A stretch of DNA of 64,000 nt, taken from NCBI GenBank assembly GCA_963578475.1, contig CAUZCL010000003.1, positions 95,060-159,059 on the forward strand. Reading direction: 5' to 3'. The notes beneath the pieces were generated by a model. It saw only the letters and a program-made list of their open reading frames with translations, was not told where the DNA came from and did no database searches. The first letter of the stretch is position 1. Every line of letters begins with the position of its first letter. Below, one piece after another: positions 45,767 through 54,890 of this stretch. The position numbers and the translations under genes were made by a program. This DNA comes from SMYC01 sp963578475. GTDB taxonomy: Bacteria > Acidobacteriota > Vicinamibacteria > Marinacidobacterales > SMYC01.

Positions 45767-47089
45767 TTAAAATTGATCGGACGACCTCGAGGCTACCCGG
45801 CTCGCCCTGTCCAGCAAATCGATCGCGTAGAGCACGAAGCCGAGCGCGATGAGAAAGATCTTCCAAGCACCTCCCCTCTCCGCCCAAGCCCCGCCCTCCG
45901 AGAAAAAGATCGCCGCCAGCACACCGAGCGACGCGAGAAGATAGAGCGTACCGCGGCCGTTCTCTCCAACGACGACGAGCAACTGGTACACGATCATGAG
46001 TACAGCGAAGGCAAAAAGAAACGCCGGGGAGGCGGGCATCCCTCCAGGGCCGTTCACAGCCGTGAGGGGCGCGCTCATTACTGCGAGGACGGGCGGCGCG
46101 ACGAGAAAGCAGGCGTTCGGGTAACCGGAGAGCAGCCGAGTCGTGCTGTTCACGAACGGAAGCAGGACCAGCACGAAGGTGCATGCGGTCGTGAACGAAA
46201 TACGGCGCGCGGGGCCTGGAGCTACGAGCTCGACGAGGACCGCCGCAAGCGCTACCGCGAGCGCCATCCCCGCGTAGAAGCTTGTGCGCCGCACGAGGGA
46301 CCGCGCCCAAAGACCTGCCTGTTGCAAACGCACGAGCGCTATCACGAAAATCAATCCGGCGAGCACGAGAAGCAGCAGCGACGTCAGCAAGAGCGGTGTC
46401 GTGTCGTTCATACCGAGCCAGGCATCGGGCCATTGGGTCGCACCGATGACGAGCGCCAACATCAATACGGGCCACTTTTGGGAGGCGACGAAGCCCCGTG
46501 CTTCCGGAGCGCTCAGGTAAGGTGTTCTTGGGAGACGTAAAAACTTGGATTGCAGCAGCAGATAGCGCAGGAAGAGCATCGCGGCGACCAGGAACAAGCC
46601 CGCGCGCAGGTACGGGGACAAGGTGCCGAATCCGTCCCACACGAACACGATGGCGAAAACGAAGAACGCCGCGAGCAAGTTTCGGCGGATGACGTGCTGA
46701 AGAGCGAGCCCTTCCTCGTTCTCCGCTCCCGGCAGGTAATAGATGGCCGCGCGGCCGCCGGCGCGGATCGCGAGCGCGCCGCCTGCGACGGAGCAAACTA
46801 GCCAAAGCGGGAGACCTCCATATCCGGCACCCGCCATCTTCCCTCCCCACGCCACCGCGGCCACCGCGGGAAGCCAGAGAAAAAGCCGCAGCGGGCGTGT
46901 CGATAAGGACGCGAGAAAAAAGCCCACGGCCGCCAAAGCGAGAATGACGCGGCGGGCCTCGCCCACGTAAGGCTGGTATTGGTAGACGAGGAGCGAGGCG
47001 GCGACGAGCGCCGTCAAAAGGAGCGCTCTACTTCGCCAAGGCGGCCAGGAGCCCGAGGTCCGTGTAGTAGAACTGTCGCTTAATGTCAC
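45767..47089 (-). CDS. Polytopic membrane protein of unknown function
   Basis: 440 residues with about twelve hydrophobic segments (for example LLTALVAASLLVYQYQPYVG, LLLTSLLLLVLAGLIFVIAL and AFLFAFAVLMIVYQLLVVVG). No family motif is recognised. A GTG at 47089 gives the longest product, overlapping the transglutaminase-like gene by 62 bases; a TTG at 47017 just after that gene's stop is an alternative. Last gene of the cox-type operon, so it may work with the transglutaminase-fold protein. The function is unknown. Confidence 0.7.
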   Translation of the reverse strand: MTLSDSSTTRTSGSWPPWRSRALLLTALVAASLLVYQYQPYVGEARRVILALAAVGFFLASLSTRPLRLFLWLPAVAAVAWGGKMAGAGYGGLPLWLVCSVAGGALAIRAGGRAAIYYLPGAENEEGLALQHVIRRNLLAAFFVFAIVFVWDGFGTLSPYLRAGLFLVAAMLFLRYLLLQSKFLRLPRTPYLSAPEARGFVASQKWPVLMLALVIGATQWPDAWLGMNDTTPLLLTSLLLLVLAGLIFVIALVRLQQAGLWARSLVRRTSFYAGMALAVALAAVLVELVAPGPARRISFTTACTFVLVLLPFVNSTTRLLSGYPNACFLVAPPVLAVMSAPLTAVNGPGGMPASPAFLFAFAVLMIVYQLLVVVGENGRGTLYLLASLGVLAAIFFSEGGAWAERGGAWKIFLIALGFVLYAIDLLDRASRVASRSSDQF

Positions 47090-48008
47090 TCACCGGCTTC
47101 CCGTCGATCTCCGCATAGGGGTAGATGAAGAAGTTCAAAGGACGGCCCGCCTGCTTGGGGTTGAGCATGATGTCCCGGCCCACCGTAAACGCCACACGGT
47201 TCTCGTCATGTCCGCCGAAGAAATATTCTCGCTCATCTGGATTCCTATTCGCTTCGGACGTGTCGACCGGCACCCAACCAAAGCCCGGCACAAAGAACTC
47301 GGCCCAGCAATGATAGCCGGCCACTTCGCCTTCACCGCGATCGCGCGGGATCGGAAATCCGATGGCAAACTTGGCTGGGATATTCACCGCTCGCGCAAAA
47401 CCGATGAAGACCGCGTGGAAATCGGCGCTGTTGCCACGCTTCGTATCGCTCGCGTGATAAATGTCGCCTCGCCCCCAACCCGTCCCGCTCAGGTCATGTT
47501 CGAGGTTATCCACGGTGTAGTCGTAGATCGCACGAGCCTTTTCGACCACCGTCGCCTTACCTTCTGTGACCTCTTCCGCGAGCTCTCGGATGTAGTCGTC
47601 GATGGGCACGAGGCGATCCGACTCGAGCCACCGCCTCTCCGCGAATCCGAAAAAGCGGTCGGGGTCCTCGAGCTCGGTGAACTCGCTCTTGCTCTCGACG
47701 TGCTCGCGCCGCGTCACGTGAAACTGCATCTCGACGCGCAACGTCTTGAGCTCCGTGGCCGACGTCGTCAGAAAGAGCATCGAGTTCCTATAGGTATATT
47801 CCTGATAGACCCTGGTCGGTACCGGCGAATCGATGGACAAAAGGCGGACGTCCTGAAAGTCGTCCGATGTCGGATAGGGTAGCCACACCTGCAGCTTGCT
47901 GGAGCCCTCGGGAATCTCAAGCTCGGCGACATAGGTGAACTCGAATCTCCGCTCTTTCGCGACGAGCGAGGACGCCGCAAGCAAGCAAAGGACGAACGCT
48001 TTCTTCAC
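47028..48008 (-). CDS. Exported transglutaminase-fold protein with Cys-to-Ser at the nucleophile
   Basis: 326 residues with a signal peptide (MKKAFVLCLLAASSLVA). The C-terminal transglutaminase-like domain has the His in GYHCWAEFFVPGFGWVPVDT and the Asp in VPVDTSEA, but the nucleophile position reads TKRGNSADFHAVFIGFARAV: Ser (codon AGC) where the family has GNC-DFH. GTG start overlaps the xdhC stop (GTGA). Either a pseudo-enzyme or a serine variant. Its place at the end of a cox operon is unusual. Confidence 0.85.
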   Translation of the reverse strand: MKKAFVLCLLAASSLVAKERRFEFTYVAELEIPEGSSKLQVWLPYPTSDDFQDVRLLSIDSPVPTRVYQEYTYRNSMLFLTTSATELKTLRVEMQFHVTRREHVESKSEFTELEDPDRFFGFAERRWLESDRLVPIDDYIRELAEEVTEGKATVVEKARAIYDYTVDNLEHDLSGTGWGRGDIYHASDTKRGNSADFHAVFIGFARAVNIPAKFAIGFPIPRDRGEGEVAGYHCWAEFFVPGFGWVPVDTSEANRNPDEREYFFGGHDENRVAFTVGRDIMLNPKQAGRPLNFFIYPYAEIDGKPVSDIKRQFYYTDLGLLAALAK

Positions 48009-49012
48009 ATCGAGACTCCGTTCCTTACCGCCACGATCTCCGCCATGATAGATAGCGCAATTTGCTCCGGGGAATGCGAGCCGATGGGGAGGCCGATCGG
48101 TGCGCGCAGCCGTTCTAGATCTTCCTCCTCAAGCCCCCTCTCGATCAAGCGCCGCCGCCTCTTCTCCTGCGTACGCTTGCTCCCGAGAGCCCCGACGTAA
48201 AACGCGTCACTCGGGAGCGCGACTTCGAGGGCGGGATCGTCGAGCTTGGGGTCATGAGTCAGCGTGGCGACCGCTGTCGATCGATTCAACCCGAGACGCC
48301 TCAAAGCATCGTCCGGCCATTCGCGGATGAGCTTCCCGACATGCGAGAAGCGCTCGTCACTCCCGAAGACCGCACGCGGATCGACAACCACGGTACGATA
48401 GCCGACCGTCTCGGCAATCGTCGTCATCGCCACGGCGACATGAACGCCTCCCACCATGACGAGCGTGGGGGGCGGGAGCTCGACATCGACGAAAAGCTCG
48501 GAGCCGTCCTCCAGTTGCACGCGCTCGGAACGACCGACTTCGAGCGCCCGGCGCGCCGCTGCGGCGAGCATCCCCTTCTCCGAGCTCGCTTCTTCTACAA
48601 CGACACTCTCCCCAAGCGCATCACCCTTGACGATCGTCGCTCGGGCGACAGGTTGCTCTTCGCCAAAGGCACGCCTCAGAGGAACGTAAACCTCGTCCGT
48701 GAGCGGCTCGACGAAAATCTCTATCGTCCCACCGCAGGAAAGTCCGACTTCCCACGCCGCCTCATCGGCCACACCGTAATGAAGTAGCTTGGGCTTGCCG
48801 CTATCAAGAACTTCGCGGCCCTCCTCGACGACCGCGGACTCGACGCAGCCGCCGCTCACCGAGCCCGTGATGCGGACGTCCCGGGTGAGTGCCATTTTCG
48901 CGCCTGGGCGGCGGGGGCCGGAGCCCCAAGTTTGGATGACCGTCGCAAGGGCAATGTCCTGTCCCTCGTCGCGCCATCGGTCGACGTCCGAAGCAATGTC
49001 TCTAATGCTCAT
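48005..49012 (-). CDS. xdhC: XdhC/CoxI family maturation protein
   Basis: Binds and delivers molybdenum cofactor to xanthine dehydrogenase/CO dehydrogenase-type enzymes. 335 residues with the N-terminal XdhC_CoxI domain (QTWGSGPRRPGAKMALTRDV, VSGGCVESAVVEEG) and the C-terminal Rossmann domain (MVGGVHVAVAMTTIAETVGY, YVGALGSKRTQEKRRRRLIE). It follows coxE and precedes the transglutaminase-fold gene with overlapping codons. Confidence 0.9.
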   Translation of the reverse strand: MSIRDIASDVDRWRDEGQDIALATVIQTWGSGPRRPGAKMALTRDVRITGSVSGGCVESAVVEEGREVLDSGKPKLLHYGVADEAAWEVGLSCGGTIEIFVEPLTDEVYVPLRRAFGEEQPVARATIVKGDALGESVVVEEASSEKGMLAAAARRALEVGRSERVQLEDGSELFVDVELPPPTLVMVGGVHVAVAMTTIAETVGYRTVVVDPRAVFGSDERFSHVGKLIREWPDDALRRLGLNRSTAVATLTHDPKLDDPALEVALPSDAFYVGALGSKRTQEKRRRRLIERGLEEEDLERLRAPIGLPIGSHSPEQIALSIMAEIVAVRNGVSM

Positions 49013-49062
49013 TTCTGATTAATGCTCGCTCTCTTTTCGTTCGCTCGCGCAGCCTGCTTATC

Positions 49063-50220
49063 TCATCGCCGGTTCAGCTTCTCGAGGTGCTGCGCAAGAT
49101 CCTCGAGGCTTTTCAGATTGTGCACCGGTAGAAAATTATCCACGTGCGGGAGCGCGGCCTGCATGCCTCGCGTCAACGGCTCGTATTCGGGCGAGCCTAA
49201 AAGCGGGTTCAGCCAGACCAAACGATGACAGCTTCTTCGGAGCCTGTCCATCTCCTTGCCGAGAACTTCCGGGTCGCCGCGATCCCAGCCATCGCTGATG
49301 AGCAAGACGATTGCGCCGCCGCTCAGGACACGCCGCGCCCAATCGTAGTTGAACGTATGGAGGCAGTCTCCGATGCGGGTCCCGCCCGACCAATCGGTCA
49401 CGGCGCTCGAGACGCCCGATAAGGCACGCTCGACGTCACGATCGCGCATGTGCCGGCTCAGCCGCGTGAGTCGCGTGCCGAAGGCAAAGGCTTCGACGCG
49501 CTGGCCGAGGCCTTGCGTCAAGCTGTAGCTAAAGTGCAAAAGAAGCCGGGTATAGCGCTCCATCGAGCCGCTGATATCGGCGATGACAACGAGCGGTCGC
49601 GTCTTTCGCCGTGGCTTGCGGCGGGCGAAGCTCAGAACTTCGCCGCCGTGATGGAGGCTCTGCCGCAAGGTCCGCCGAAGATCGAGGCGCCTCCCCTCTC
49701 CGACGCGGTGGCGTCTCGTAATTCGCTCGCCGAGACGCCAAACGAGATCCGCGATGAGCTCGCGGACTTCTTGAATCTCGTCTTCCGTGAGCTCGGAAAA
49801 ATCGCGCCGCCGGAGCACCTCACGCACGCTGTAGGTCTTCGTCACCTCTATGACGGGCCTCTCCTGCGCGTCGTCAGGAAGCTCGGCGCCCGGGCTCTCG
49901 GACTCGAGCGGCGGCACAACGAGAGGCTTGAGCGTCGTTCGTCGCATGCGCCGACCGCGAATCTCGGAGAGCTTCCACTCTCCGAGCGGCTTTTGCCAGA
50001 ACATCTCGAAAGCCTGGTCGAAGAGGGGGATGTCGTCGCGCTGATGAACGAGAAGCGAGCGTGCCGCGTGGTAGAAGTCGGAGCGGAGACCGACTTCGAC
50101 ATATGAGAGCGCCTGGACGAGATCCATCATGCGCCCGGGATTCACGTCGAGTCCGAGCCCGCGCAGGACACGCCCGAAGAGAACGAGGTTTCGGAGAAGG
50201 TGATGAGGCTCTGCGGCCAT
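49063..50220 (-). CDS. coxE: CoxE-like VWA domain protein
   Basis: 385 residues. C-terminal von Willebrand A domain with MIDAS residues in VVIADISGSMERYTRLLLHF and a conserved DWSGGTRIGDCLHTF. In CO dehydrogenase operons CoxE works with the AAA ATPase CoxD to insert the sulfur/copper of the active site. Here it directly follows the coxD-like gene. Whether the same chemistry is needed in a form II enzyme is uncertain. Confidence 0.88.
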   Translation of the reverse strand: MAAEPHHLLRNLVLFGRVLRGLGLDVNPGRMMDLVQALSYVEVGLRSDFYHAARSLLVHQRDDIPLFDQAFEMFWQKPLGEWKLSEIRGRRMRRTTLKPLVVPPLESESPGAELPDDAQERPVIEVTKTYSVREVLRRRDFSELTEDEIQEVRELIADLVWRLGERITRRHRVGEGRRLDLRRTLRQSLHHGGEVLSFARRKPRRKTRPLVVIADISGSMERYTRLLLHFSYSLTQGLGQRVEAFAFGTRLTRLSRHMRDRDVERALSGVSSAVTDWSGGTRIGDCLHTFNYDWARRVLSGGAIVLLISDGWDRGDPEVLGKEMDRLRRSCHRLVWLNPLLGSPEYEPLTRGMQAALPHVDNFLPVHNLKSLEDLAQHLEKLNRR

Positions 50221-50234
50221 GAGGCTATAGTGTC

Positions 50235-51122
50235 CTAGCCCGCCGCTTGGACTCGCTCTAGAACCGCCCGCGCACCGCCGTCCCGCAGCTTGTCGATATC
50301 GTCACGATATTTCAGGAGGGCTCCGAGCGTTTCCTCCACGACGCTCTCGTCGAGCGACTCTTTGTCGAGCGCCACGAGCGCGCTGACCCAGTCCAAGGTT
50401 TCCGCGACACCAGGAACTTTGTAGAGCTCCATCTCACGAAGCTCTTGAACGAAACGGGTGACTTGGTTGGAAAGCTTCTCCGAAGCGTGTGGAAGCTTGG
50501 CGCGCACGATCTCGAGCTCTTTTTGAAACGTCGGGTAGTCGATCCAAAAATAGAGACAGCGCCTCTTGAGCGCGTCGTGCACCTCGCGGGTGCGATTGGA
50601 GGTCACGATGACGAGCGGGCGTTTCTTCGCCCGGATCGTCCCGATTTCCGGGATCGTAATCTGGAAATCGGACAGGACTTCCAGAAGATAGGCTTCGAAC
50701 TCTTCGTCGCTGCGGTCGACTTCGTCGATCAGAAGAACGGGAGCCTTTTTCGCCGAGGGGTCGATGGCCTTCAGAAGCGGTCGCTCGAGAAGGAAATCCG
50801 GTCCGAAGAGGTCCTTTTCCTCGAGCTTCTCCCCGCGGCTCTCCGCGAGGCGGATGTGCATCATCTGCCGCGTATAGTTCCACTCGTAGACAGCCTGATT
50901 GACGTCGAGTCCCTCGTAACATTGCAGCCGGATGAGCTCGGTATCGAGAATCTCGGTGAGGACTTTGGCGATCTCGGTCTTCCCAACGCCCGCCTCTCCC
51001 TCCAGAAAAAGCGGTCGCTCGAGCTTCAAGGCGAGATATATCGCCGTCGCGAGGCCACGATCGGCAATGTACAATTTTTCCCGGAGCTCGGCCTGGAGCG
51101 CCTCGATGGATCCGATCGTCAA
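50235..51122 (-). CDS. coxD: CoxD-like MoxR-family AAA+ ATPase
   Basis: 295 residues. Walker A EGEAGVGKTEIAKVLTEILD, Walker B PVLLIDEVDRSDEEFEAYLL, sensor RPLVIVTSNRTREVHDALKR, and the CoxD-typical ALKRRCLYFWIDYP. It begins one base after the end of coxM and is followed by coxE. ATPase-VWA pair for maturation of the molybdenum hydroxylase. Confidence 0.9.
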   Translation of the reverse strand: MTIGSIEALQAELREKLYIADRGLATAIYLALKLERPLFLEGEAGVGKTEIAKVLTEILDTELIRLQCYEGLDVNQAVYEWNYTRQMMHIRLAESRGEKLEEKDLFGPDFLLERPLLKAIDPSAKKAPVLLIDEVDRSDEEFEAYLLEVLSDFQITIPEIGTIRAKKRPLVIVTSNRTREVHDALKRRCLYFWIDYPTFQKELEIVRAKLPHASEKLSNQVTRFVQELREMELYKVPGVAETLDWVSALVALDKESLDESVVEETLGALLKYRDDIDKLRDGGARAVLERVQAAG

Positions 51123-51123
51123 A

Positions 51124-51996
51124 TTACTTCTGCCGTTTCGCTCGCTTGAACGCCTCCGTGAGCGCCCGGCGGGTCAAGACCGTGGCGAGGTGCGTTCGAT
51201 ACTCTCCCGAAGCATAGATGTCGCCAAGGGGAAACTCAATCGCCTCCGCTACCGGCTGGGCGGCAGCCTCAATCACTTTCGTCGTGGGCGGGTTGCCCAC
51301 GAGCGCGTCCGCAGCGCTGCTCGCGAGGACCGGGATCGTCGTCGCACCGCCGATGGCGATCTGGGCGTCGCTGCAAACGCCTTTCTTCAAGCTCACGTAA
51401 ACAGCCACACCGACCACGGCGTAGCTCGAGGCCGGATGGCGGTGCTTGAGATAGCATGCGCCTTGCCCGGTCTTCATCGCTGGAACGCTCACTTCGGTCA
51501 GCACTTCACCCCGCTTGAGCGCGGTGGTGAAGAGATCGACGAAGAACTTCTCCGCGGCAACTTTCCGCTTGCCCCGACTTCCCGTGACCGTAATGTCGGC
51601 GCCGAGCGCGAGCATGACCGTGGGATAGTCCGCGGCTGGATCCGCGTGGGCAAGGCTTCCCCCGATGGTGCCACGATTACGCACCTGAATGTCGCCGATG
51701 AGCCCCGCGCATTCGCACAGTACCGAGCAGGCTTTCGCCAGGTCTTTCGAGCTCTCGACGGCCGCGTGCGTCGTCAGCCCCCCTATCCTCACCGTCGACT
51801 TCGACGTTTTGATCGTGTCGAGGCCTTTGAGGCGGCCGATGTCGATGAGCGCTGAAGGAGAGCTAACGCGGAGCTTCATGGCCGGGAGCAAGGAGTGCCC
51901 GCCCGCGAGAAGCTTCGCGTCTTTGTTTTTCTTGAGGAGCGCAATCGCGTCTTTCAGTGTCTTCGGTCGGTGGTAATCGAAACTAGCTGGGTACAT
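51124..51996 (-). CDS. coxM: FAD-binding medium subunit of a CO dehydrogenase/xanthine dehydrogenase-type enzyme
   Basis: 290 residues. The FAD pyrophosphate motifs AGGHSLLPAMKLR and TIGGSLAHADPAADYPTVML are exact family matches. Carries electrons from the [2Fe-2S] subunit to the acceptor. Three bases downstream of the large-subunit gene. Intact, start at MYPASFDYHRPKTL. Confidence 0.93.
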   Translation of the reverse strand: MYPASFDYHRPKTLKDAIALLKKNKDAKLLAGGHSLLPAMKLRVSSPSALIDIGRLKGLDTIKTSKSTVRIGGLTTHAAVESSKDLAKACSVLCECAGLIGDIQVRNRGTIGGSLAHADPAADYPTVMLALGADITVTGSRGKRKVAAEKFFVDLFTTALKRGEVLTEVSVPAMKTGQGACYLKHRHPASSYAVVGVAVYVSLKKGVCSDAQIAIGGATTIPVLASSAADALVGNPPTTKVIEAAAQPVAEAIEFPLGDIYASGEYRTHLATVLTRRALTEAFKRAKRQK

Positions 51997-51999
51997 GAA

Positions 52000-54387
52000 T
52001 CACTCTCCCCCGAAATACTCGACTTTGGCGGTTTTGGCGTTGCCGACCTTTTGCATGGCGCTCCAGATCTTGTTGGGCGTCAGCGGCATGTCGAGGTGAC
52101 GAATGTTTAGAGGCGCCAACGCATCCATCACGGCGTTCGCGACGGCAACGGTGCTCGCGATCGTGCCCATCTCACCTGCACCCTTCACCCCTAAGGGGTT
52201 GTGTGGCGAAGGGGTCTCGATACGACCGATCTCGAACTTCGGAAACGCAGCGGCCCGCGGCATCGCGTACTCCATGAGCGAGGCCGTGAGCAGCTGACCA
52301 CTTTCGTCGTAGACGCCTTGCTCCCAAAGAGCTTGGCCGACACCTTGCGCGATCCCGCCCTGAATCTGACCTTCCACGATCATGGGGTTGATGACGTTGC
52401 CGACATCATCGACCGCGACATAACGCTGCAGCTCGACTTCCCCTGTCTCCGGGTCGATCTCGATTCGCGCGATATGTGCGCTGTTCGGGAACGTGAAGTT
52501 GGCCGGGTCGTAAAACGAAATCTCCTCGAGCCCGGGCTCGAGGCCTTCGGGAATGTTGTGAGCGGTGTAGGCCGCCAAAGCAAGCTCGGCGAAAGGCTTG
52601 GATTTATCGGGCGAGCCTTTGACGTAGACTTTGCCTTCGGCCCGGTCGTAGACCATGTCCTCTTCGGCCGCTTCGAGCTGATGTGCGGCAATCTTGATGA
52701 TCTTCGCGCGAATCTTCTCCGCACTCCTGACCAAGGCGCTGCCACCCACGGCGGCGCTTCGGCTGCCGTAAGTGCCCATGCCGAAGGGTATGCGCCCTGT
52801 ATCCCCGTGCACGACCTCGACGTCTGTCATCGGCACGCCGAGCTCATCCGCGACGACCTGGGCGAACGTCGTTTCGTGACCCTGCCCGTGCGAGTGCGAG
52901 CCGGTCAACACCGTGACTTTGCCGGTGGGGTGAACGCGGACAACACCGCTCTCCCAGAGACCGACCGCGGCGCCGAGCGAGCCGGCTACAGCGGACGGGG
53001 CGGGTCCGCTGGCCTCGATACAACCGCAGACTCCGACGCCGACGAGCCGCCCGCTCTCGCGTGCGTCCACTTGGTCTGCGCGCATCTTCGCGTAGTTTGC
53101 AAGACCCGTCGCTTTCTTGAAAAGCGCGTGGTAGTCGCCGCTGTCGTACTGAAAGACCACGGGCGTCTGGTACGGGAACTCGTCCTTGCCGATAAAATTC
53201 TTCGCACGGATCTCGACCGCATCGATGCCGAGCTCGTGAGCCGCCACGTCAACCAGACGTTCGAGCAGGTAAGACGCTTCCGGTCGTCCCGCACCGCGAT
53301 AAGCATCCACCGGAACGGTATTCGTCAGCGTCCCCCACATTTCGCCCCAGATGCCTTTCATCTTGTAGAGCCCCGCGAAAAGCGTGATATAGAGCGCCGT
53401 GGGGATGAGCGGCGCGAAGGTCGAGATATAGGCACCCATATTCGCCCACGTCGACACGTGCAGCCCCGTGATCTCCCCATCTTTCTTGAGCGCCATCCGC
53501 GCCACCGTGACATGGTCCCGGCCTTGGGAATCGGTGATCGAGGACTCGGAGCGCGTCGCCACCCATTTCGCGGGACGATTGACTGCGCGCGACACCCAAG
53601 GCGTGATGACCTCTTCAGGATAGTGAAAAATCTTGCTCCCGAACCCGCCCCCGACGTCGGGAGAGATGACGCGAAGCCGGTGCTCCGGGATAAAGAGCGT
53701 GAAAGCGCTCAACAGAAGCCGGATGGGCTGCGGATTCTGACTCGTCGTCCACACGATCATCTCTTCGGTCGTGTCGGTCCACTGGGCGACACAGGCCCGA
53801 GGTTCCATCGCGTTCGGGATGAGTCGCTGATTCGTCAGGTCCAGCTCCACGATATGGTCGGCTTCCTCGAACGCCTTGTCGCAGGCCGGTTTGTCACCGA
53901 GGGCCCACTCGTAGCTAGTGTTCTCGGGGATGTCATCATGGACGAGAACGGCTCCCACATCCGTCGTCTGCCGGGCGTCGATGACCACATCGAGCGGCTC
54001 ATAGCTGACGTCGATGAGCTCGACAGCATCGGCCGCGATGTAAGGGTCCTCCGCCACGACAACGGCCACGCCGTCACCGACGTGCCTGGCTTTGTCTACT
54101 GTCAGCGCGTAGTGGATCGGCGTTTTGATGTTGGGCACATTCCACCCGCAAGGCAGCGGCCCGCAACCGCCATCCAAGAGATCCTGCCCCGTGAAGACCG
54201 CAACGACTCCGGCAAGAGCTTTGGCCTTCTTGATGTTGATCTTCTTGATCTTGGCGTGCCCGTAGGGGCTTCTCTTGATGGCGAGATGGACCATCCCGGG
54301 CATGGTTATGTTCCCGACATAGCTTCCCTTGCCCTGGATGAAACGCGGATCTTCTACACGCTTGACGCTCGAACCTACGTAACCCAT
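52000..54387 (-). CDS. coxL: Molybdenum hydroxylase large subunit (form II CoxL type)
   Basis: 795 residues from MGYVGSSVKRVEDPRFIQGK; the ATG overlaps the coxS stop (TAATG), so the longer frame to 54483 is rejected. The molybdopterin-binding domains are complete. The active-site loop reads DAYRGAGRPE, the form II signature, not the AYxCSFR of confirmed CO dehydrogenases. The catalytic Glu region is KGAGEMGTIAST near the C-terminus. Form II members act on CO poorly or on other substrates, so the reaction is uncertain. Confidence 0.92.
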   Translation of the reverse strand: MGYVGSSVKRVEDPRFIQGKGSYVGNITMPGMVHLAIKRSPYGHAKIKKINIKKAKALAGVVAVFTGQDLLDGGCGPLPCGWNVPNIKTPIHYALTVDKARHVGDGVAVVVAEDPYIAADAVELIDVSYEPLDVVIDARQTTDVGAVLVHDDIPENTSYEWALGDKPACDKAFEEADHIVELDLTNQRLIPNAMEPRACVAQWTDTTEEMIVWTTSQNPQPIRLLLSAFTLFIPEHRLRVISPDVGGGFGSKIFHYPEEVITPWVSRAVNRPAKWVATRSESSITDSQGRDHVTVARMALKKDGEITGLHVSTWANMGAYISTFAPLIPTALYITLFAGLYKMKGIWGEMWGTLTNTVPVDAYRGAGRPEASYLLERLVDVAAHELGIDAVEIRAKNFIGKDEFPYQTPVVFQYDSGDYHALFKKATGLANYAKMRADQVDARESGRLVGVGVCGCIEASGPAPSAVAGSLGAAVGLWESGVVRVHPTGKVTVLTGSHSHGQGHETTFAQVVADELGVPMTDVEVVHGDTGRIPFGMGTYGSRSAAVGGSALVRSAEKIRAKIIKIAAHQLEAAEEDMVYDRAEGKVYVKGSPDKSKPFAELALAAYTAHNIPEGLEPGLEEISFYDPANFTFPNSAHIARIEIDPETGEVELQRYVAVDDVGNVINPMIVEGQIQGGIAQGVGQALWEQGVYDESGQLLTASLMEYAMPRAAAFPKFEIGRIETPSPHNPLGVKGAGEMGTIASTVAVANAVMDALAPLNIRHLDMPLTPNKIWSAMQKVGNAKTAKVEYFGGE

Positions 54388-54890
54388 TACGCGGCTCCCT
54401 TCTTGGCCTTTCGGGCCTTTTTCGCGGGTGCGACGCTCTGGGCGGCGACGATGGACTTGACGATGTTCTCGTAGCCCGTGCAACGACAGATATTCCCCTC
54501 GAGCCCGTGGCGGACATCTTGCTCAGTAGCTTTCTTGTTCTTTCTCAAGATCTCCGTCGCCGTGATGATCATGCCCGGCGTACAGAAGCCGCACTGCAAT
54601 CCGTGATTATCCCAGAAGGCTTGCTGGATCGGATGAAGCTCGCCGTTGTTGGCGATCCCTTCGATCGTGACGATGTCGCTCCCGTCCGCCTGGACCGCAA
54701 GCACGGTGCACGACTTGACGGCCAGACCGTCAATGAGCACGGTGCAGGATCCACACTGGCTCGTATCGCAGCCTACGTTGGTTCCTGTTAGGCCAATAAC
54801 ATCTCTGAGATAGTGCACCAGCAATAACCGGGGCTCGACCTCTTGAGAGGTCTCCGACCCGTTCACCGTGATGCTCACCGGCATCGTCAT
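54387..54890 (-). CDS. coxS: [2Fe-2S] small subunit of molybdenum hydroxylase
   Basis: 167 residues. Plant-type cluster GCDTSQCGSCTVLIDG near 40-55 and the C-terminal four-helix cluster QCGFCTPGMIITA with ICRCTGYENIVKSI. A Lys/Ala-rich tail (KKARKAKKGAA) is unusual. GGAGAA sits about 4 bases before the ATG. First gene of the S-L-M-D-E-xdhC operon. Confidence 0.94.
   Translation of the reverse strand: MTMPVSITVNGSETSQEVEPRLLLVHYLRDVIGLTGTNVGCDTSQCGSCTVLIDGLAVKSCTVLAVQADGSDIVTIEGIANNGELHPIQQAFWDNHGLQCGFCTPGMIITATEILRKNKKATEQDVRHGLEGNICRCTGYENIVKSIVAAQSVAPAKKARKAKKGAA

Noticed and set aside
52201..54474. 757-residue open frame on the plus strand opposite coxL
   Set aside because: It is the antisense of a well-conserved molybdenum hydroxylase in GC-rich DNA, rich in Arg/His/Asp, and shows no family motif.
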